Of a stretch of 64,000 nt of DNA, positions 51,808 through 60,832 are shown one piece after another. The position numbers and the translations under genes are program-made. The notes beneath the pieces are model-generated. The model saw nothing but the letters and a program-made list of their open reading frames with translations, ran no database searches and was not told the DNA's origin. Source of the stretch: Novosphingobium sp. MD-1 (GTDB lineage: Bacteria; Pseudomonadota; Alphaproteobacteria; Sphingomonadales; Sphingomonadaceae); NCBI RefSeq assembly GCF_001014975.1, contig NZ_BBXA01000033.1, forward strand, positions 434,001 to 498,000, read 5' to 3'. The first letter of the stretch is position 1. The number at the start of each line of letters is the position of its first letter.

Positions 51808-51833
51808 GGAAACCAGCCGAAGCCGCCGGCGTT
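51808..51833 (+). promoter_or_regulatory. EcfG-like promoter for Crp/Fnr regulator 1
   Basis: GGAAA (51808-51812), 17 bp, CGTT (51830-51833); one mismatch in the -35. It lies 45 bp upstream of the ATG at 51878. Confidence 0.45.
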
Positions 51834-51877
51834 GCATCGGCGCGACGCTCAAGGAACAGCTGAAGGGACCAGCAAGC

Positions 51878-52591
51878 ATGTCAGGCCCACTTGCCCTGAA
51901 ACTCCTGCAATATGCCGACCTGTCCTCGACGGACATGGCGCTGGTGGATGATCTCGTAGACACCGAAATCCGCACGGTGAAAGCCGGCGGCGATCTCGTG
52001 CGCGAAGGCGATCACATCCATTTCCTCAAGATCGTGCTCGATGGGTGGGGATGCCGGTACAAACTGCTGGAAAACGGAAGCCGCCAGATAGTGGCCTTTC
52101 TCCTACCCGGCGACCTGTGCAATCCGGTTTTCCCGGTGGCTGGAACGATCGATCATTCCATTGGCGCCATCGACAAGATGCACTGCGCCCTGGTTCTGTC
52201 CGATGCCGTCGAACTGGTCCGGACCCAGTCACCCAGAATCCGTCTGGCCCTTGGCATCGAAGGAACCGCCACGCTCGCCATTCAGCGCGAATGGACGCGC
52301 AACGTCGCAGCGCGCAGCGCACGCCAGCGCATCGGCCATCTGTTTTGCGAGCTCGCGCACCGTCTGCGGGCGATAGGGGTCGCTACATCCGACGGGTTCG
52401 ACTCGCCACTCACGCAGATCCACCTCGCAGAAGCCACAGGCCTTTCCACAGTGCATGTGAATCGCGTGATCCAGGATCTGCGCGCGCGTGACCTCATCCA
52501 TTGGCAGGGAGGGCGCATCACCATGCCGGACCCGGCCGCGCTGGAGGCTTACTGCCATTTCCGGCCAAGCTATCTGCAGTTCGGGCGCTGA
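51878..52591 (+). CDS. Crp/Fnr-family regulator 1
   Basis: 237 aa. The cyclic-nucleotide-binding-like beta roll (about 25-120; GDLVREGDHIHFLKIVLDGWGCRYKLLENGSRQIVAFLLPGDLC, in parts) lacks the cysteines of Fnr. The C-terminal Crp helix-turn-helix reads PLTQIHLAEATGLSTVHVNRVIQDLRARDLI. YKLL-NG-RQIVAFL-PGD is characteristic of the short Crp regulators that abound in sphingomonads and rhizobia. Signal unknown. Confidence 0.87.
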   Translation: MSGPLALKLLQYADLSSTDMALVDDLVDTEIRTVKAGGDLVREGDHIHFLKIVLDGWGCRYKLLENGSRQIVAFLLPGDLCNPVFPVAGTIDHSIGAIDKMHCALVLSDAVELVRTQSPRIRLALGIEGTATLAIQREWTRNVAARSARQRIGHLFCELAHRLRAIGVATSDGFDSPLTQIHLAEATGLSTVHVNRVIQDLRARDLIHWQGGRITMPDPAALEAYCHFRPSYLQFGR

Positions 52592-52727
52592 CAGGCAAGC
52601 GGGCCATAGGGCGTCCGTCGACTTCCCGGAACGCTTGGTCGGACTTTATCGCGCCAATAAACTTATGTGAATCCCCCAACATCCCGGTGGCGCACTGTAC
52701 CAATCAGAAAAATCCGGGATAGTATTG

Positions 52728-53381
52728 ATGATAGAAGAAGCGTTATCCACGCGCGACGGCAATCGTGTCTTTCACAGGCACGAATATCTCGCGCGCCATG
52801 CCCAGAAAACGGACCATATTTTCAAGATTGAGGAAGGCTGGGCCTGTCAGTACCGGTTGCTGATCGATGGACGCCGGCAAATCATTACGCTGTTTCTTCC
52901 CGGTGAATACTGCGAACCACAATGGCTTTTCCAGGGATCGGCGACGCTGCCCGTTGTCGCTCTGACGCGGCTACGCGCACGATCACTGTCCCTGACGGGT
53001 ATTCACCGCAGAACCTCGCAAGAGGCCGATGGAATGACCAGCATACTGGAATCGCTGCTCACGGTCCTGAACCGCCGCGAACAGTGGATCTTCAATCTTG
53101 GCCGCCTATCGGCCACCGAGCGCCTGTGCAGCCTGCTGTGCGAACTGTTCGAGCGGCTGAAACGCACATGCCACGTCATAGAAAATCGCTACGTCATGCC
53201 CCTAACCCAATATGATCTGGCTGATATCGTTGGCCTGTCAGCCGTTCACGTCAATCGTGTGCTGCAGATGTTGCGGGCAGAAAGACTTATCGAATTGCAT
53301 GGCAAAAGGCTGACCGTTCTCAACATCGACGGACTGCGCCGGCTGGCCGTCATGCCCAATTCGCAGCGCGCCACTGCTTGA
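52728..53381 (+). CDS. Crp/Fnr-family regulator 2
   Basis: 217 aa from ATG 52728. The same subfamily as the preceding gene: YRLLIDGRRQIITLFLPGEYCEPQWLF in the beta roll, and PLTQYDLADIVGLSAVHVNRVLQMLRAERLIELHG in the helix-turn-helix (in parts). The N-terminal roll is shortened by about 20 residues relative to regulator 1. Tandem placement suggests duplication and possibly shared targets. Confidence 0.85.
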   Translation: MIEEALSTRDGNRVFHRHEYLARHAQKTDHIFKIEEGWACQYRLLIDGRRQIITLFLPGEYCEPQWLFQGSATLPVVALTRLRARSLSLTGIHRRTSQEADGMTSILESLLTVLNRREQWIFNLGRLSATERLCSLLCELFERLKRTCHVIENRYVMPLTQYDLADIVGLSAVHVNRVLQMLRAERLIELHGKRLTVLNIDGLRRLAVMPNSQRATA

Positions 53382-53462
53382 CGGATCGGCTTGCGGCGCA
53401 CGGCGCCTGTATCGGTATCCTGGCCGTCGCCTACTGGATGGGGCATCCGATGGCGCAAGACC

Positions 53463-53927
53463 TCAGTTGCTGGCGCCACCGCTGGCGTCGGCATCCGCAG
53501 CCGGCATGTCGGATGTCGAGAAACCGTGCAGGCCCAGTCGCCATTGGGCCGCGATCACCGCGCCCTTGGCTGGCTGGATCAGCGCAATCACCATCGCCGC
53601 CACGATCGCGGGCCACAACGTCATCTGCACCCAGGCCGGCGGCGCGAAATCGAGTTCCACCGCGATGATCAGCGGCGCGACGAGATGGCCCGTCAACAGG
53701 ATCGCGAGATAGGCGGGAAAATCATCCGCACGCTGGCACGACCAATCCTGCTGGCAATCGGGGCAGCGGTCCACGGGTTTGAGGAAAGCCCGAAACAGTT
53801 TCGCACGCGCACAGCGGGGGCAGCGACCGATAAATCCGCGCTTGATCGCCTGCGCCAGCGACGGGCGGACCAGCCCCGGCATGCCGCTGCCGTCTGCGGA
53901 GGCATGATCCAACGAAGAACCTGTCAA
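53463..53927 (-). CDS. DUF983 zinc-ribbon membrane protein
   Basis: About 154 aa from a TTG at 53927 after AGGGGAGCGC; an ATG at 53882 without ribosome site is the alternative. GFIGRCPRCARAKLFRAFLKPVDRCPDCQQDW provides two CxxC pairs, followed by two TM helices (YLAILLTGHLVAPLIIAVEL; LWPAIVAAMVIALI), all in the DUF983 order. In other alphaproteobacteria DUF983 genes sit near cytochrome oxidase assembly genes. None is seen here. Confidence 0.8.
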   Translation of the reverse strand: MTGSSLDHASADGSGMPGLVRPSLAQAIKRGFIGRCPRCARAKLFRAFLKPVDRCPDCQQDWSCQRADDFPAYLAILLTGHLVAPLIIAVELDFAPPAWVQMTLWPAIVAAMVIALIQPAKGAVIAAQWRLGLHGFSTSDMPAADADASGGASN

Positions 53928-54149
53928 GTCAGCGCTCCCCTTCTCGTCTCCCCAAGCCGGGCAACCTTGCCCATAGGGGGGACCGCTCGCGCTGTACGTC
54001 CCGGGCCTGACAATGGCAACGCCGCGCGCCGGATTCGATCTCTGCGGCAGGATACGGTAGCATCGCTTGCCGGCTATGGACGGGAATGGAAACACTCCGC
54101 ATCAAAGAAGGTGTTGCGGATCGCGAGCGGAGCGGCAAGAGGGACGGAC

Positions 54150-54518
54150 ATGACAAAGCCGAGCCAGACGCCCCCGCTTAATCCACAGGATCTCCCCGTC
54201 GCCGATGATCGGGAAGCCGAGGCGCTGCACATGATCCTGCAGGCGCTGCACCTTGGCCTGTGCCTGCGCTGGACCTACAATCGCACGGCGACACAGGTGG
54301 CGCCCCAGTTGCTTTATCGCCGCAATGGCAAGTTCTACTGCGACGCCGTCGCCATGGAGCAGGATGGCGCGGCCGTGCAGGAACCGAAACTCGGCAGCTT
54401 CCGCCTGTCCGGACTTGGCAAGCTGGTGCTGACCACCGAAACGGCGGCGCCATGGCCGGAACTCGACCTGGCGGATGCGCGCTACGAGGACGTTATCGCG
54501 ACCCGTGCCGCGGTCTGA
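54150..54518 (+). CDS. WYL-like small protein
   Basis: 122 aa from ATG 54150. ILQALHLGLCLRWTYNRTATQVAPQLLYRRNGKFYCDAVAMEQDG and LGSFRLSGLGKLVLT (in parts) follow the WYL-domain pattern (short strands with aromatic/basic residues, then F-L-G-L). No DNA-binding domain is attached. Many sphingomonads have such stand-alone proteins. Function unknown. Confidence 0.6.
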   Translation: MTKPSQTPPLNPQDLPVADDREAEALHMILQALHLGLCLRWTYNRTATQVAPQLLYRRNGKFYCDAVAMEQDGAAVQEPKLGSFRLSGLGKLVLTTETAAPWPELDLADARYEDVIATRAAV

Positions 54519-54895
54519 TCCGCATATGCGGCGTTGACTTTCCGGGGCAAACCATTCAGAGCCACAGCCGGACGATGACGCCGCCCTTGAGCACAGGGTC
54601 TTGGCGAAATCACGCAACGGGCTGTCGCTGGACGCCTCGCCTTGGTGCTTGATCAGATTACCCGCGTTCATGATCGCGCCAACGCCAAGTGCGCCCGGAC
54701 ACGCCATTCTCAACCGCGATCACCGGTGACTCCACTGCAACAGATATTCGGGCTTTGGCACCTCCTTGAGCATGGGCAGCTGTGTCAGCTTCCCATGCGG
54801 TGGCGGACATGGCGATGGTCAAACTGGCAGTTCGGGCGGCGGACCTAGCCACATCACTGCGAGATAGATAGCTTTACAATGTAGAGTAATCTGCT
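54519..54895. other. Degenerate intergenic stretch
   Basis: 377 bp. Short minus-strand frames (about 54600-54850) look like decayed coding sequence but match nothing I can name. The last 50 bp (TAGATAGCTTTACAATGTAG and following) are AT-rich and probably carry the promoter of the gene at 54896. Confidence 0.4.
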
Positions 54896-55507
54896 ATGCA
54901 ATCGCGTATGAACGATCTCAATTCCGCTTTGGATGACATCGCCCGCTTGCGCGAGCAGCTTGCCGCCAGCAGTCGCTTTCAGGGGCTCGCGCCAGGTGTG
55001 GTGGCGCTGACTGGCGCGTTGGCAGTTGCGCTTGCAGCGTGGCAAACCGCCACGCACGAGAGCAATTTGTTCATCTGGGTTCTCCTCGCGGCGATTTGCG
55101 CCTTCATGATCGGAACGGAAGCCATCATTCGCGCTCGTACCCTGCACAGGTCGATGGCCGGCCGGATGCTGAGCACCACGCTCAATCGCTTCATGCCGAT
55201 GGCGGCCGCCGGTGCAGTTGCGGGGATCGTGGTGCTGCTGCGCGTACCCGAGCATGCCCGCCTCTTGCCTGGCATCTGGCAATTGCTGATGGGCGTGGGC
55301 ATCTTCGCCGTGCTGCCTAGCCTGCCAAGGCAGATGATCTGGGCGGCGGCATTCTATTTCGTAGCGGCAGCGGGATCATTGTCCCTGAGCGGGCAAGATG
55401 GCGCGCCTACTGCCTGGCTCATGGGCGTACCGTTCGGCATCGGGCAATGGATCGTTGCCGCCATCTTGCATCATGCTTCCAAAGGAACTTCCCATGGCCA
55501 AGGGTGA
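54896..55507 (+). CDS. Integral membrane protein, partner of the following regulator
   Basis: 203 aa. A short amphipathic N-terminus (MQSRMNDLNSALDDIARLREQLAASS) is followed by six hydrophobic segments. The last codons overlap the next gene by 14 bp. In this gene arrangement (membrane protein, then one-domain ArsR/MarR-like regulator) the membrane protein is often a sensor or target of the regulator. The family is not named with certainty. Confidence 0.65.
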   Translation: MQSRMNDLNSALDDIARLREQLAASSRFQGLAPGVVALTGALAVALAAWQTATHESNLFIWVLLAAICAFMIGTEAIIRARTLHRSMAGRMLSTTLNRFMPMAAAGAVAGIVVLLRVPEHARLLPGIWQLLMGVGIFAVLPSLPRQMIWAAAFYFVAAAGSLSLSGQDGAPTAWLMGVPFGIGQWIVAAILHHASKGTSHGQG

Positions 55508-55853
55508 CAAAGCACCTTTCTCTTTCGAGGGGCTGGACCGCGTTCTTCATGAGAAGGCTCGGCTCAGCATCATGACCTCGCTTGCCGACCATCCCAAGGG
55601 CCTGAGCTTTACCGAACTGCGCGAACTATGCGCGCTGACGGACGGCAATCTCAGCCGCCACGTTCAGATTCTGGAGGAGGCCGGCATGCTGTCCGTCACC
55701 AAGGGCTTCGAAGGCCGGCGGCCGCTCACGACCTGCCAGTTGACCGACGAGGGACGCACACGCTTCTCGGATTATCTCGGTGTTCTCGAACAGGTGCTGC
55801 GAAGTGCGAGGCGCGGTGTCCACGCCAGTGATCTGCGGGAGAAAACGGCATGA
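55494..55853 (+). CDS. Winged-helix regulator (HTH_34/ArsR-MarR-like)
   Basis: 119 aa from ATG 55494 after AAAGGA. The chain reads FEGLDRVLHEKARLSIMTSLADHP, then LSFTELRELCALTDGNLSRHVQILEEAGMLSVTKGFEGRRPLTTCQLTDEGR (in parts). This is a typical PF13601-type helix-turn-helix regulator without added ligand domain. It overlaps both neighbours (14 bp and 4 bp), so it belongs to one operon with the membrane protein and the LDI-like protein. Confidence 0.83.
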   Translation: MAKGDKAPFSFEGLDRVLHEKARLSIMTSLADHPKGLSFTELRELCALTDGNLSRHVQILEEAGMLSVTKGFEGRRPLTTCQLTDEGRTRFSDYLGVLEQVLRSARRGVHASDLREKTA

Positions 55854-57763
55854 CCGGCACGCCTGCTCGCCGTGCCATCCCGGCGGACGATTCCAGCAAG
55901 CGTGACGCAGCCCCCTTTTTACGCTATTACTCTATGATGCAAAGTTATTTTCAATACAGGATGAGGGCGCGGTATCGCCAGCGACAGGCAAACGCACTTC
56001 TTGTCTACGCCTTTCTCCTGACCGTCACCGGTGCATTGGCCATGGACAGCAAAGTCAGTCCTGCCGTCCGACCGGTGCTACTCGGAATGACTTTCCCAGG
56101 TGCCGGTTTCCTGCATTGGGCGTCGGCCAATCAGGTGATGCTCGCTAGCGTCCTGTGCGGTGTCGGCCTGAGCTTGTTCCTTGTCGCTTTGCTGCTTTGG
56201 TTCGCAACCGGCAATGTCATTGCACCCGTGCTTGCCTGGACAGGCGCGGCGCTTCTTGCGAACGCCCCAGCCAGGTTCGGCCTTACCGCTACGCCGAGTG
56301 ACACAGCCTTGCCCTGGCTTATCGGGCCCGCCGTTTTGATGGCATGCCTGTTTGCCTGGCTGATACCGGGCAAACAGGCCGGATGCACGAAACCTTCGGC
56401 CGCGCGCTGTCCAGCGATCACCCGCGAGCCGATCGCGATTCCTGACGAACTCTCACCAGAAATGATGCGGCGGATACGCCTCCTGCTCGATCGGGCGCTG
56501 CAGCCGACAAGACGGTTCGATGGTTTCGAATGGCGGGACCAGTTCCAGACGGCGGCCGTGCGCTATCAGGTCAATTTCATGGCCTATACGCTGGCATTGG
56601 CGCAGCGACGCTACGCGCCTGCCGCATCGTGCCACTTTGCCGAAGCGCAACAACATCTCCTGACGAAGATCGGCGATCGGAGGATGTGGGGCTATTGGAG
56701 GCTGGAAAACACCTGGGGCAATCTGCGCTTCGACGGCGATCCGGTGCGGCACCAGAACATCATGTATTCCGGCTTCACCGCGCTGCAGATGGCGGTGGGT
56801 GGCGCCAGCAGGCTGGAATTGCATCATCGTGGCAAGGTGCAGCTATCCTATGGGCTGGACCAGATCATGGCGTTGCTCGATCGGCAGTACCGCACATCGC
56901 CTTATGGGTTGCTGGCGTGTGAGCCCAACTGGATCTATCCGCTATGCAACCTCATCACGATGGCCGGGGTCACGGCCGTCGACGGACGTCTCGGCACCGA
57001 TCGCTGGCAGCAACTGGCTGAACCGTTTCTCGCGAGCCTGGACCGCGAGGCCACGCGGCGCGATGGGAGTTTCATTGCCTTCCGCTCTGCGCTTACCGGC
57101 ATTGCGCCCCCGGCACCCGGTGGCATCGTCATGCAGGCCTTCCCCTGCCTCTTTCTGAACGCCCTGTCGCCCGAACGCGCGCAGGAGCACTGGTGGCGCG
57201 TCCGCAAGCGTCTCGATCATGGGTCGTGGCAGCGGTTGTTCTGGCCAGTAGACGTCGGCAACTACGGCTTCAGCCGGGCGTCGAGCTATGCCGCCACTGC
57301 GGCGGCCGCAGTGGAAATGGGAGACACGGCAATCGCGGGGGAATGTCTGCGACGTCTCGAAATCGAATGCCCGTCGCGCGAAGTCGATGGCGTAATCCAC
57401 CGCGAACGTGCCTCGCTCTGGGCGCACGCGTTGGAAATGCTGGCCCGGAGCGGCGCTCCCGATGGGTTTCGCCAGCTTGTTGAAAGGCCAGCCCATGAAC
57501 ATGGACCGCGCCTCATTTCGGCTCCCTATCCCGATGTCTTGGTGGCGCGCGCCATGTGCGAGGGACGCGGTCTGAAACTTGTGCTTCATCCAGGCCATGG
57601 GACTTCGAGGCCGCTTCTCGAGTTCGGCGGCCTGATACCGGATCGGCATTACCGCACAGGGATCGATGACCAGCCCTTTCTCAAGGCGGATGCGGGAGGG
57701 CGGGCATTACTACGCCTGCAATTGGTGGGCCGCACCAGTCTTTCCCTAGAGCCCGTGGTCTGA
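55850..57763 (+). CDS. Membrane-fused linalool dehydratase/isomerase-like protein
   Basis: 637 aa. Four N-terminal TM helices (about 45-185) precede a soluble alpha/alpha-barrel domain. This domain carries the linalool dehydratase/isomerase (LDI) signature: MWGYWRLENTWGNLRFDGDPVRHQNIMYSGF, and LACEPNWIYPLCN with Cys357 and Cys366 in the spacing of the LDI active-site cysteines, plus WPVDVGNYGFSRASSYA (in parts). Soluble LDI interconverts linalool, geraniol and myrcene. The fused membrane domain and the regulator/membrane-protein operon are not part of the known monoterpene system. Function unassigned; the active-site pattern suggests chemistry on a lipid-like alcohol. Confidence 0.78.
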   Translation: MTGTPARRAIPADDSSKRDAAPFLRYYSMMQSYFQYRMRARYRQRQANALLVYAFLLTVTGALAMDSKVSPAVRPVLLGMTFPGAGFLHWASANQVMLASVLCGVGLSLFLVALLLWFATGNVIAPVLAWTGAALLANAPARFGLTATPSDTALPWLIGPAVLMACLFAWLIPGKQAGCTKPSAARCPAITREPIAIPDELSPEMMRRIRLLLDRALQPTRRFDGFEWRDQFQTAAVRYQVNFMAYTLALAQRRYAPAASCHFAEAQQHLLTKIGDRRMWGYWRLENTWGNLRFDGDPVRHQNIMYSGFTALQMAVGGASRLELHHRGKVQLSYGLDQIMALLDRQYRTSPYGLLACEPNWIYPLCNLITMAGVTAVDGRLGTDRWQQLAEPFLASLDREATRRDGSFIAFRSALTGIAPPAPGGIVMQAFPCLFLNALSPERAQEHWWRVRKRLDHGSWQRLFWPVDVGNYGFSRASSYAATAAAAVEMGDTAIAGECLRRLEIECPSREVDGVIHRERASLWAHALEMLARSGAPDGFRQLVERPAHEHGPRLISAPYPDVLVARAMCEGRGLKLVLHPGHGTSRPLLEFGGLIPDRHYRTGIDDQPFLKADAGGRALLRLQLVGRTSLSLEPVV

Positions 57764-57771
57764 TCCGCGCC

Positions 57772-58308
57772 ATGATCTGCTGCACGATCTTCGCCGCCCT
57801 GTTAGGTCTCTTCATGCGCCCCTTCGTCCTGCTGCGAACGAACCCCTTGGCCTGGCGGCTCAAGCACCAACCTGCTGCGAGTGATCCCCCTTTGCGCGCC
57901 ACCGGTCGATTGCAGAGTTTCTCCCATGCCTTTGCCGGCCTAGCGTTCCTGGTGCGCAACGAGCCCAATGTACGCATCCACCTAGCCGCTGCCCTATTCG
58001 CTGTGATTGCCGGTTTGCGCTTGCACCTCAGCCTCTCCGAATGGCGATGGCTCATCTTTGCGATTGCGCTGGTCCTTGCAGCGGAGGCGCTCAACACGGC
58101 CGTCGAACAGGCATGCAATGCCGTAACCCGCAGCTATAATCCCGCTATCAAGGCAGCGAAGGACGTGGCTGCTGGCGCGGTGCTGATCTCAGCCGTCGCC
58201 GCTGCGCTGATCGGTGCGACCATCTTCCTGCCGCATGTAGTTCCGTCACTTGCGAACAGGAACTTGCCTTCCAGCAACTGGATCTGTGGTAATCCAGGTG
58301 ATGCCTAA
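57772..58308 (+). CDS. dgkA: Diacylglycerol kinase (prokaryotic DgkA-type)
   Basis: 178 aa, about 55 longer than usual owing to a hydrophobic/basic N-terminal segment before GRLQSFSHAFAGLAFLVRNEPNVRIHLA (in parts). Three TM helices and the catalytic AEALNTAVEQACNAV...NPAIKAAKDVAAGAVLI, with the Glu residues of the family, are present. It phosphorylates diacylglycerol or undecaprenol in the inner membrane. It lies 9 bp after the LDI-like gene, so the pair may share a lipid-related role. An IS21 element starts 8 bp after its stop. Confidence 0.88.
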   Translation: MICCTIFAALLGLFMRPFVLLRTNPLAWRLKHQPAASDPPLRATGRLQSFSHAFAGLAFLVRNEPNVRIHLAAALFAVIAGLRLHLSLSEWRWLIFAIALVLAAEALNTAVEQACNAVTRSYNPAIKAAKDVAAGAVLISAVAAALIGATIFLPHVVPSLANRNLPSSNWICGNPGDA

Positions 58309-58488
58309 ACAAACCTGTGTCAATCGGCGTCCAAAAGGGACCCCCGATCGGCGCGCAAAAGGGACCCCCTCTCAACGATGGCAGGACGGTCGAGGAACGC
58401 GCCTTGCGCTGCGCGCGGCGTAGGGAGGGCGGAGCCCGACCGGAGGCGCGCGCAGCGCAAGGCACCTTAATCCTGCGTGCGGCAGGGA

Positions 58489-59217
58489 TCAGTTTCGGTT
58501 CTTGAAGCGCCAGCTGTCATTGCCGGTCTCGATGATGTCGCAATGATGGGTGACGCGATCGAGGAGAGCGGTGGTCATCTTGGGGTCGCCGAACACCGTC
58601 GGCCATTCTCCGAACGCCAGGTTGGTCGTGATGATGACGCTGGTTTGCTCGTAAAGTTTGCTGACCAGATGGAACAGCAACTGCCCGCCTGAACGGGCGA
58701 AGGGAAGATAGCCAAGCTCATCGAGCACGACGAGGTCGAGGCGAGAGAGCTGGGCGGCAAGCGCGCCGCTTTTGCCGATCCGGGCTTCCTCTTCGAGGCG
58801 GGTCACCAGATCAACGGTGTTGAAGTAACGCCCCCGCGCTCCAGCGCGGACGACATTGGCGGTGATGGCGATGGCCAGATGGGTCTTGCCGGTGCCGGTG
58901 CCACCGACCAGGACGACATTGCGCCGTGCGGGGAGGAACGCCCCGCCGTGCAGCGAACGGACCAGCCCCTCGTTGATCGGCGTCCCCTCGAAGTGGAAAG
59001 CATCAATGTCCTTCACCACCGGCAGCTTGGCGGCCGCCATCCGGTATCGGATCGAGGCGGCGTGGCGGTGCGTTGCCTCCGCACGCAGCAGATCGGTCAG
59101 TATCTCCATCGTCGTGCGCTGGCGCTGAAGCCCTGTGGTGACGGTCTCATCGAACGCGCCGGCCATCCCTTTGAGTCCGAGCCCGCGCATCGCGTCGATC
59201 ATGTCATGCCGCTGCAT
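58489..59217 (-). CDS. istB: IS21 helper ATPase IstB
   Basis: 242 aa. AAA+ fold with Walker A VGGTGTGKTHLA (about 104-115) and Walker B LDLVVLDELGYLPF, plus an N-terminal helical region. It assists the IstA transposase in target selection. It overlaps istA by 14 bp. Confidence 0.93.
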   Translation of the reverse strand: MQRHDMIDAMRGLGLKGMAGAFDETVTTGLQRQRTTMEILTDLLRAEATHRHAASIRYRMAAAKLPVVKDIDAFHFEGTPINEGLVRSLHGGAFLPARRNVVLVGGTGTGKTHLAIAITANVVRAGARGRYFNTVDLVTRLEEEARIGKSGALAAQLSRLDLVVLDELGYLPFARSGGQLLFHLVSKLYEQTSVIITTNLAFGEWPTVFGDPKMTTALLDRVTHHCDIIETGNDSWRFKNRN

Positions 59218-60718
59218 GAAAGTTCCTCAGTTGGTCGTAACGGGCACAGTCGGCGATCGGCGGATGCCGCAGGGCATTGTCCTCCGACGTGACGATCGTC
59301 AGCGGTCGCGGCGGTTCGCGGCGCCGTGCCAGGATATTGAGGATCAAGTCGTCGCTCGCCGTGCCGGTTGCCAGTGCCTCCCGCACGGCGGCTTCGACGA
59401 GTTCCAGGCCATCGGTCAGCACGGCCGCCAGCACGCGCACGAACCGCCGATCGGCATCATCGCCGTTACCCAGCTTGCGTCGCAATCGGGCGAGCGCCGG
59501 CGGCAGTTCCCAGTCCTGGAAGGGTGCTCCGTTGCGTAAAGCGCCGGGCTTGCGGGCCAGCACCGGCAGATAGTGCCAGGGATCATAGATGGTGCGGTTC
59601 CGCCCGAAGAAGCGGGGATGCTCAGCGACGACCTCATCGCCGCATCGCACGACAATACGGTCGGCATAGGCCCGAACCTGCACAGTGCGCCGCGCCACTG
59701 TCGAGAGGACCGAGTAACGGTTGCGATCGTAGCTGATCAGGCAGGTGCCCGACACGCCGTGCTCGCTCTCGTTGAAGCCGTCGAACGGCCCCAGCATCGA
59801 CTGTAATGCAGGACGTTCGATCTCCAGCATCTGCGCCACGGTCTGGTCGCCCTGCTCAGGATGGGCCTGCCGTTCGGCCCAGCGTCGGCACTCAGCTTCC
59901 AGCCAGCCATTGAGCTCCTCGAGGCTGGCGAACCGCAGACGGGGCTGGAAGAAGCGCCCTCGGATCGTCTGCACCTGGTTCTCGACCTGACCCTTCTCCC
60001 ATCCCGCCGCCGGCGAGCAGGCCGTGGGCTCGACCATATAATGGTTGGCCATGATCAGGAACCGCCGGTTGAACACCCGGTCCTTGCCGGTGAACACGCT
60101 CGTCACCGCCGTCTTCATATTATCGTAGATGCCGCGCCGGGGCACGCCGCCGAAGAAGGCAAAGCCGCGCGCATGCGCGTCGAACAGCATCTCCTGGGTC
60201 TCGCGTGGATAGGCCCGGACATACACAGCCCGCGATGCGCACAGCCGCATGTGCGCGACCTTTACCCGCATCGGCTTGCCGGCGATCTCGACATCCTCGT
60301 GGCTCCAGTCGAACTGGTAGGCCTCGCCGGGCTGGAACAGCATCGGAATAAAGGCAGTCGTCCCGTCTCCGACATCCCTGCGCCGCTCGATCTTCCACCG
60401 TGCCGCATAGCGGCGCACGGCATCGTAAGAGCCCTCGAAACCCTCACGCACCAGAAGGTCGTGGATACGGGTCATCCGAAGCCGGTCACGTCGGCCCCGT
60501 AACTCGTTCTCTTCCAGCAGCACATCCAGCCGATCCTGAAACGGACCGATCCGCGGCAGCGGCTGAACCTTGCGCCGATAATCAAATGCGCCTTCCGGCG
60601 CCCGGATCGCCTTGCGGATTACCTTCCGCGACACATGCAGATCACGCGCGATCGCCTTGATCGCCTTCCCGCCGGCATACTCACGCCGGATACGAACCAC
60701 TGTCTCCAAAACCAACAT
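59204..60718 (-). CDS. istA: IS21 transposase IstA
   Basis: 504 aa. The N-terminal helix-turn-helix is followed by a DDE integrase core: QFDWSHEDVEI, GIYDNMKTAVT and WEKGQVENQV supply the three acidic residues. A C-terminal beta-barrel-like part follows (VPARRTVQVRAYADRIVV-type segments). Intact and full length. Confidence 0.93.
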   Translation of the reverse strand: MLVLETVVRIRREYAGGKAIKAIARDLHVSRKVIRKAIRAPEGAFDYRRKVQPLPRIGPFQDRLDVLLEENELRGRRDRLRMTRIHDLLVREGFEGSYDAVRRYAARWKIERRRDVGDGTTAFIPMLFQPGEAYQFDWSHEDVEIAGKPMRVKVAHMRLCASRAVYVRAYPRETQEMLFDAHARGFAFFGGVPRRGIYDNMKTAVTSVFTGKDRVFNRRFLIMANHYMVEPTACSPAAGWEKGQVENQVQTIRGRFFQPRLRFASLEELNGWLEAECRRWAERQAHPEQGDQTVAQMLEIERPALQSMLGPFDGFNESEHGVSGTCLISYDRNRYSVLSTVARRTVQVRAYADRIVVRCGDEVVAEHPRFFGRNRTIYDPWHYLPVLARKPGALRNGAPFQDWELPPALARLRRKLGNGDDADRRFVRVLAAVLTDGLELVEAAVREALATGTASDDLILNILARRREPPRPLTIVTSEDNALRHPPIADCARYDQLRNFHAAA

Positions 60719-60832
60719 CCCGATCTCGCCGCATGAACTTCCACGCGGCTGTGTAAGCTATCGAAATGAGGGGTCCCTTTTAGACGCCGATCACCCCGCT
60801 AACGGGGTCCTTTTTGCACGCCGATCCACAGT

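Larger units (their letters stand above)
58316..60832 (-). mobile_element. IS21-family element
   Basis: About 2517 bp with istA and istB on the minus strand. The ends carry related repeats: TGTGTCAATCGGCG at the left and, reading inward from the right, ACTGTGGATCGGCG; each is followed by a second copy of ATCGGCGTNNAAAAGGGACCCC about 30 bp inside, as usual for IS21. CAAACC lies directly outside both ends (58310-58315 and 60833-60838), a 6-bp target duplication. Confidence 0.88.

Noticed and set aside
59861..60502. Plus-strand frame opposite istA
   Set aside because: Shadow of the transposase.
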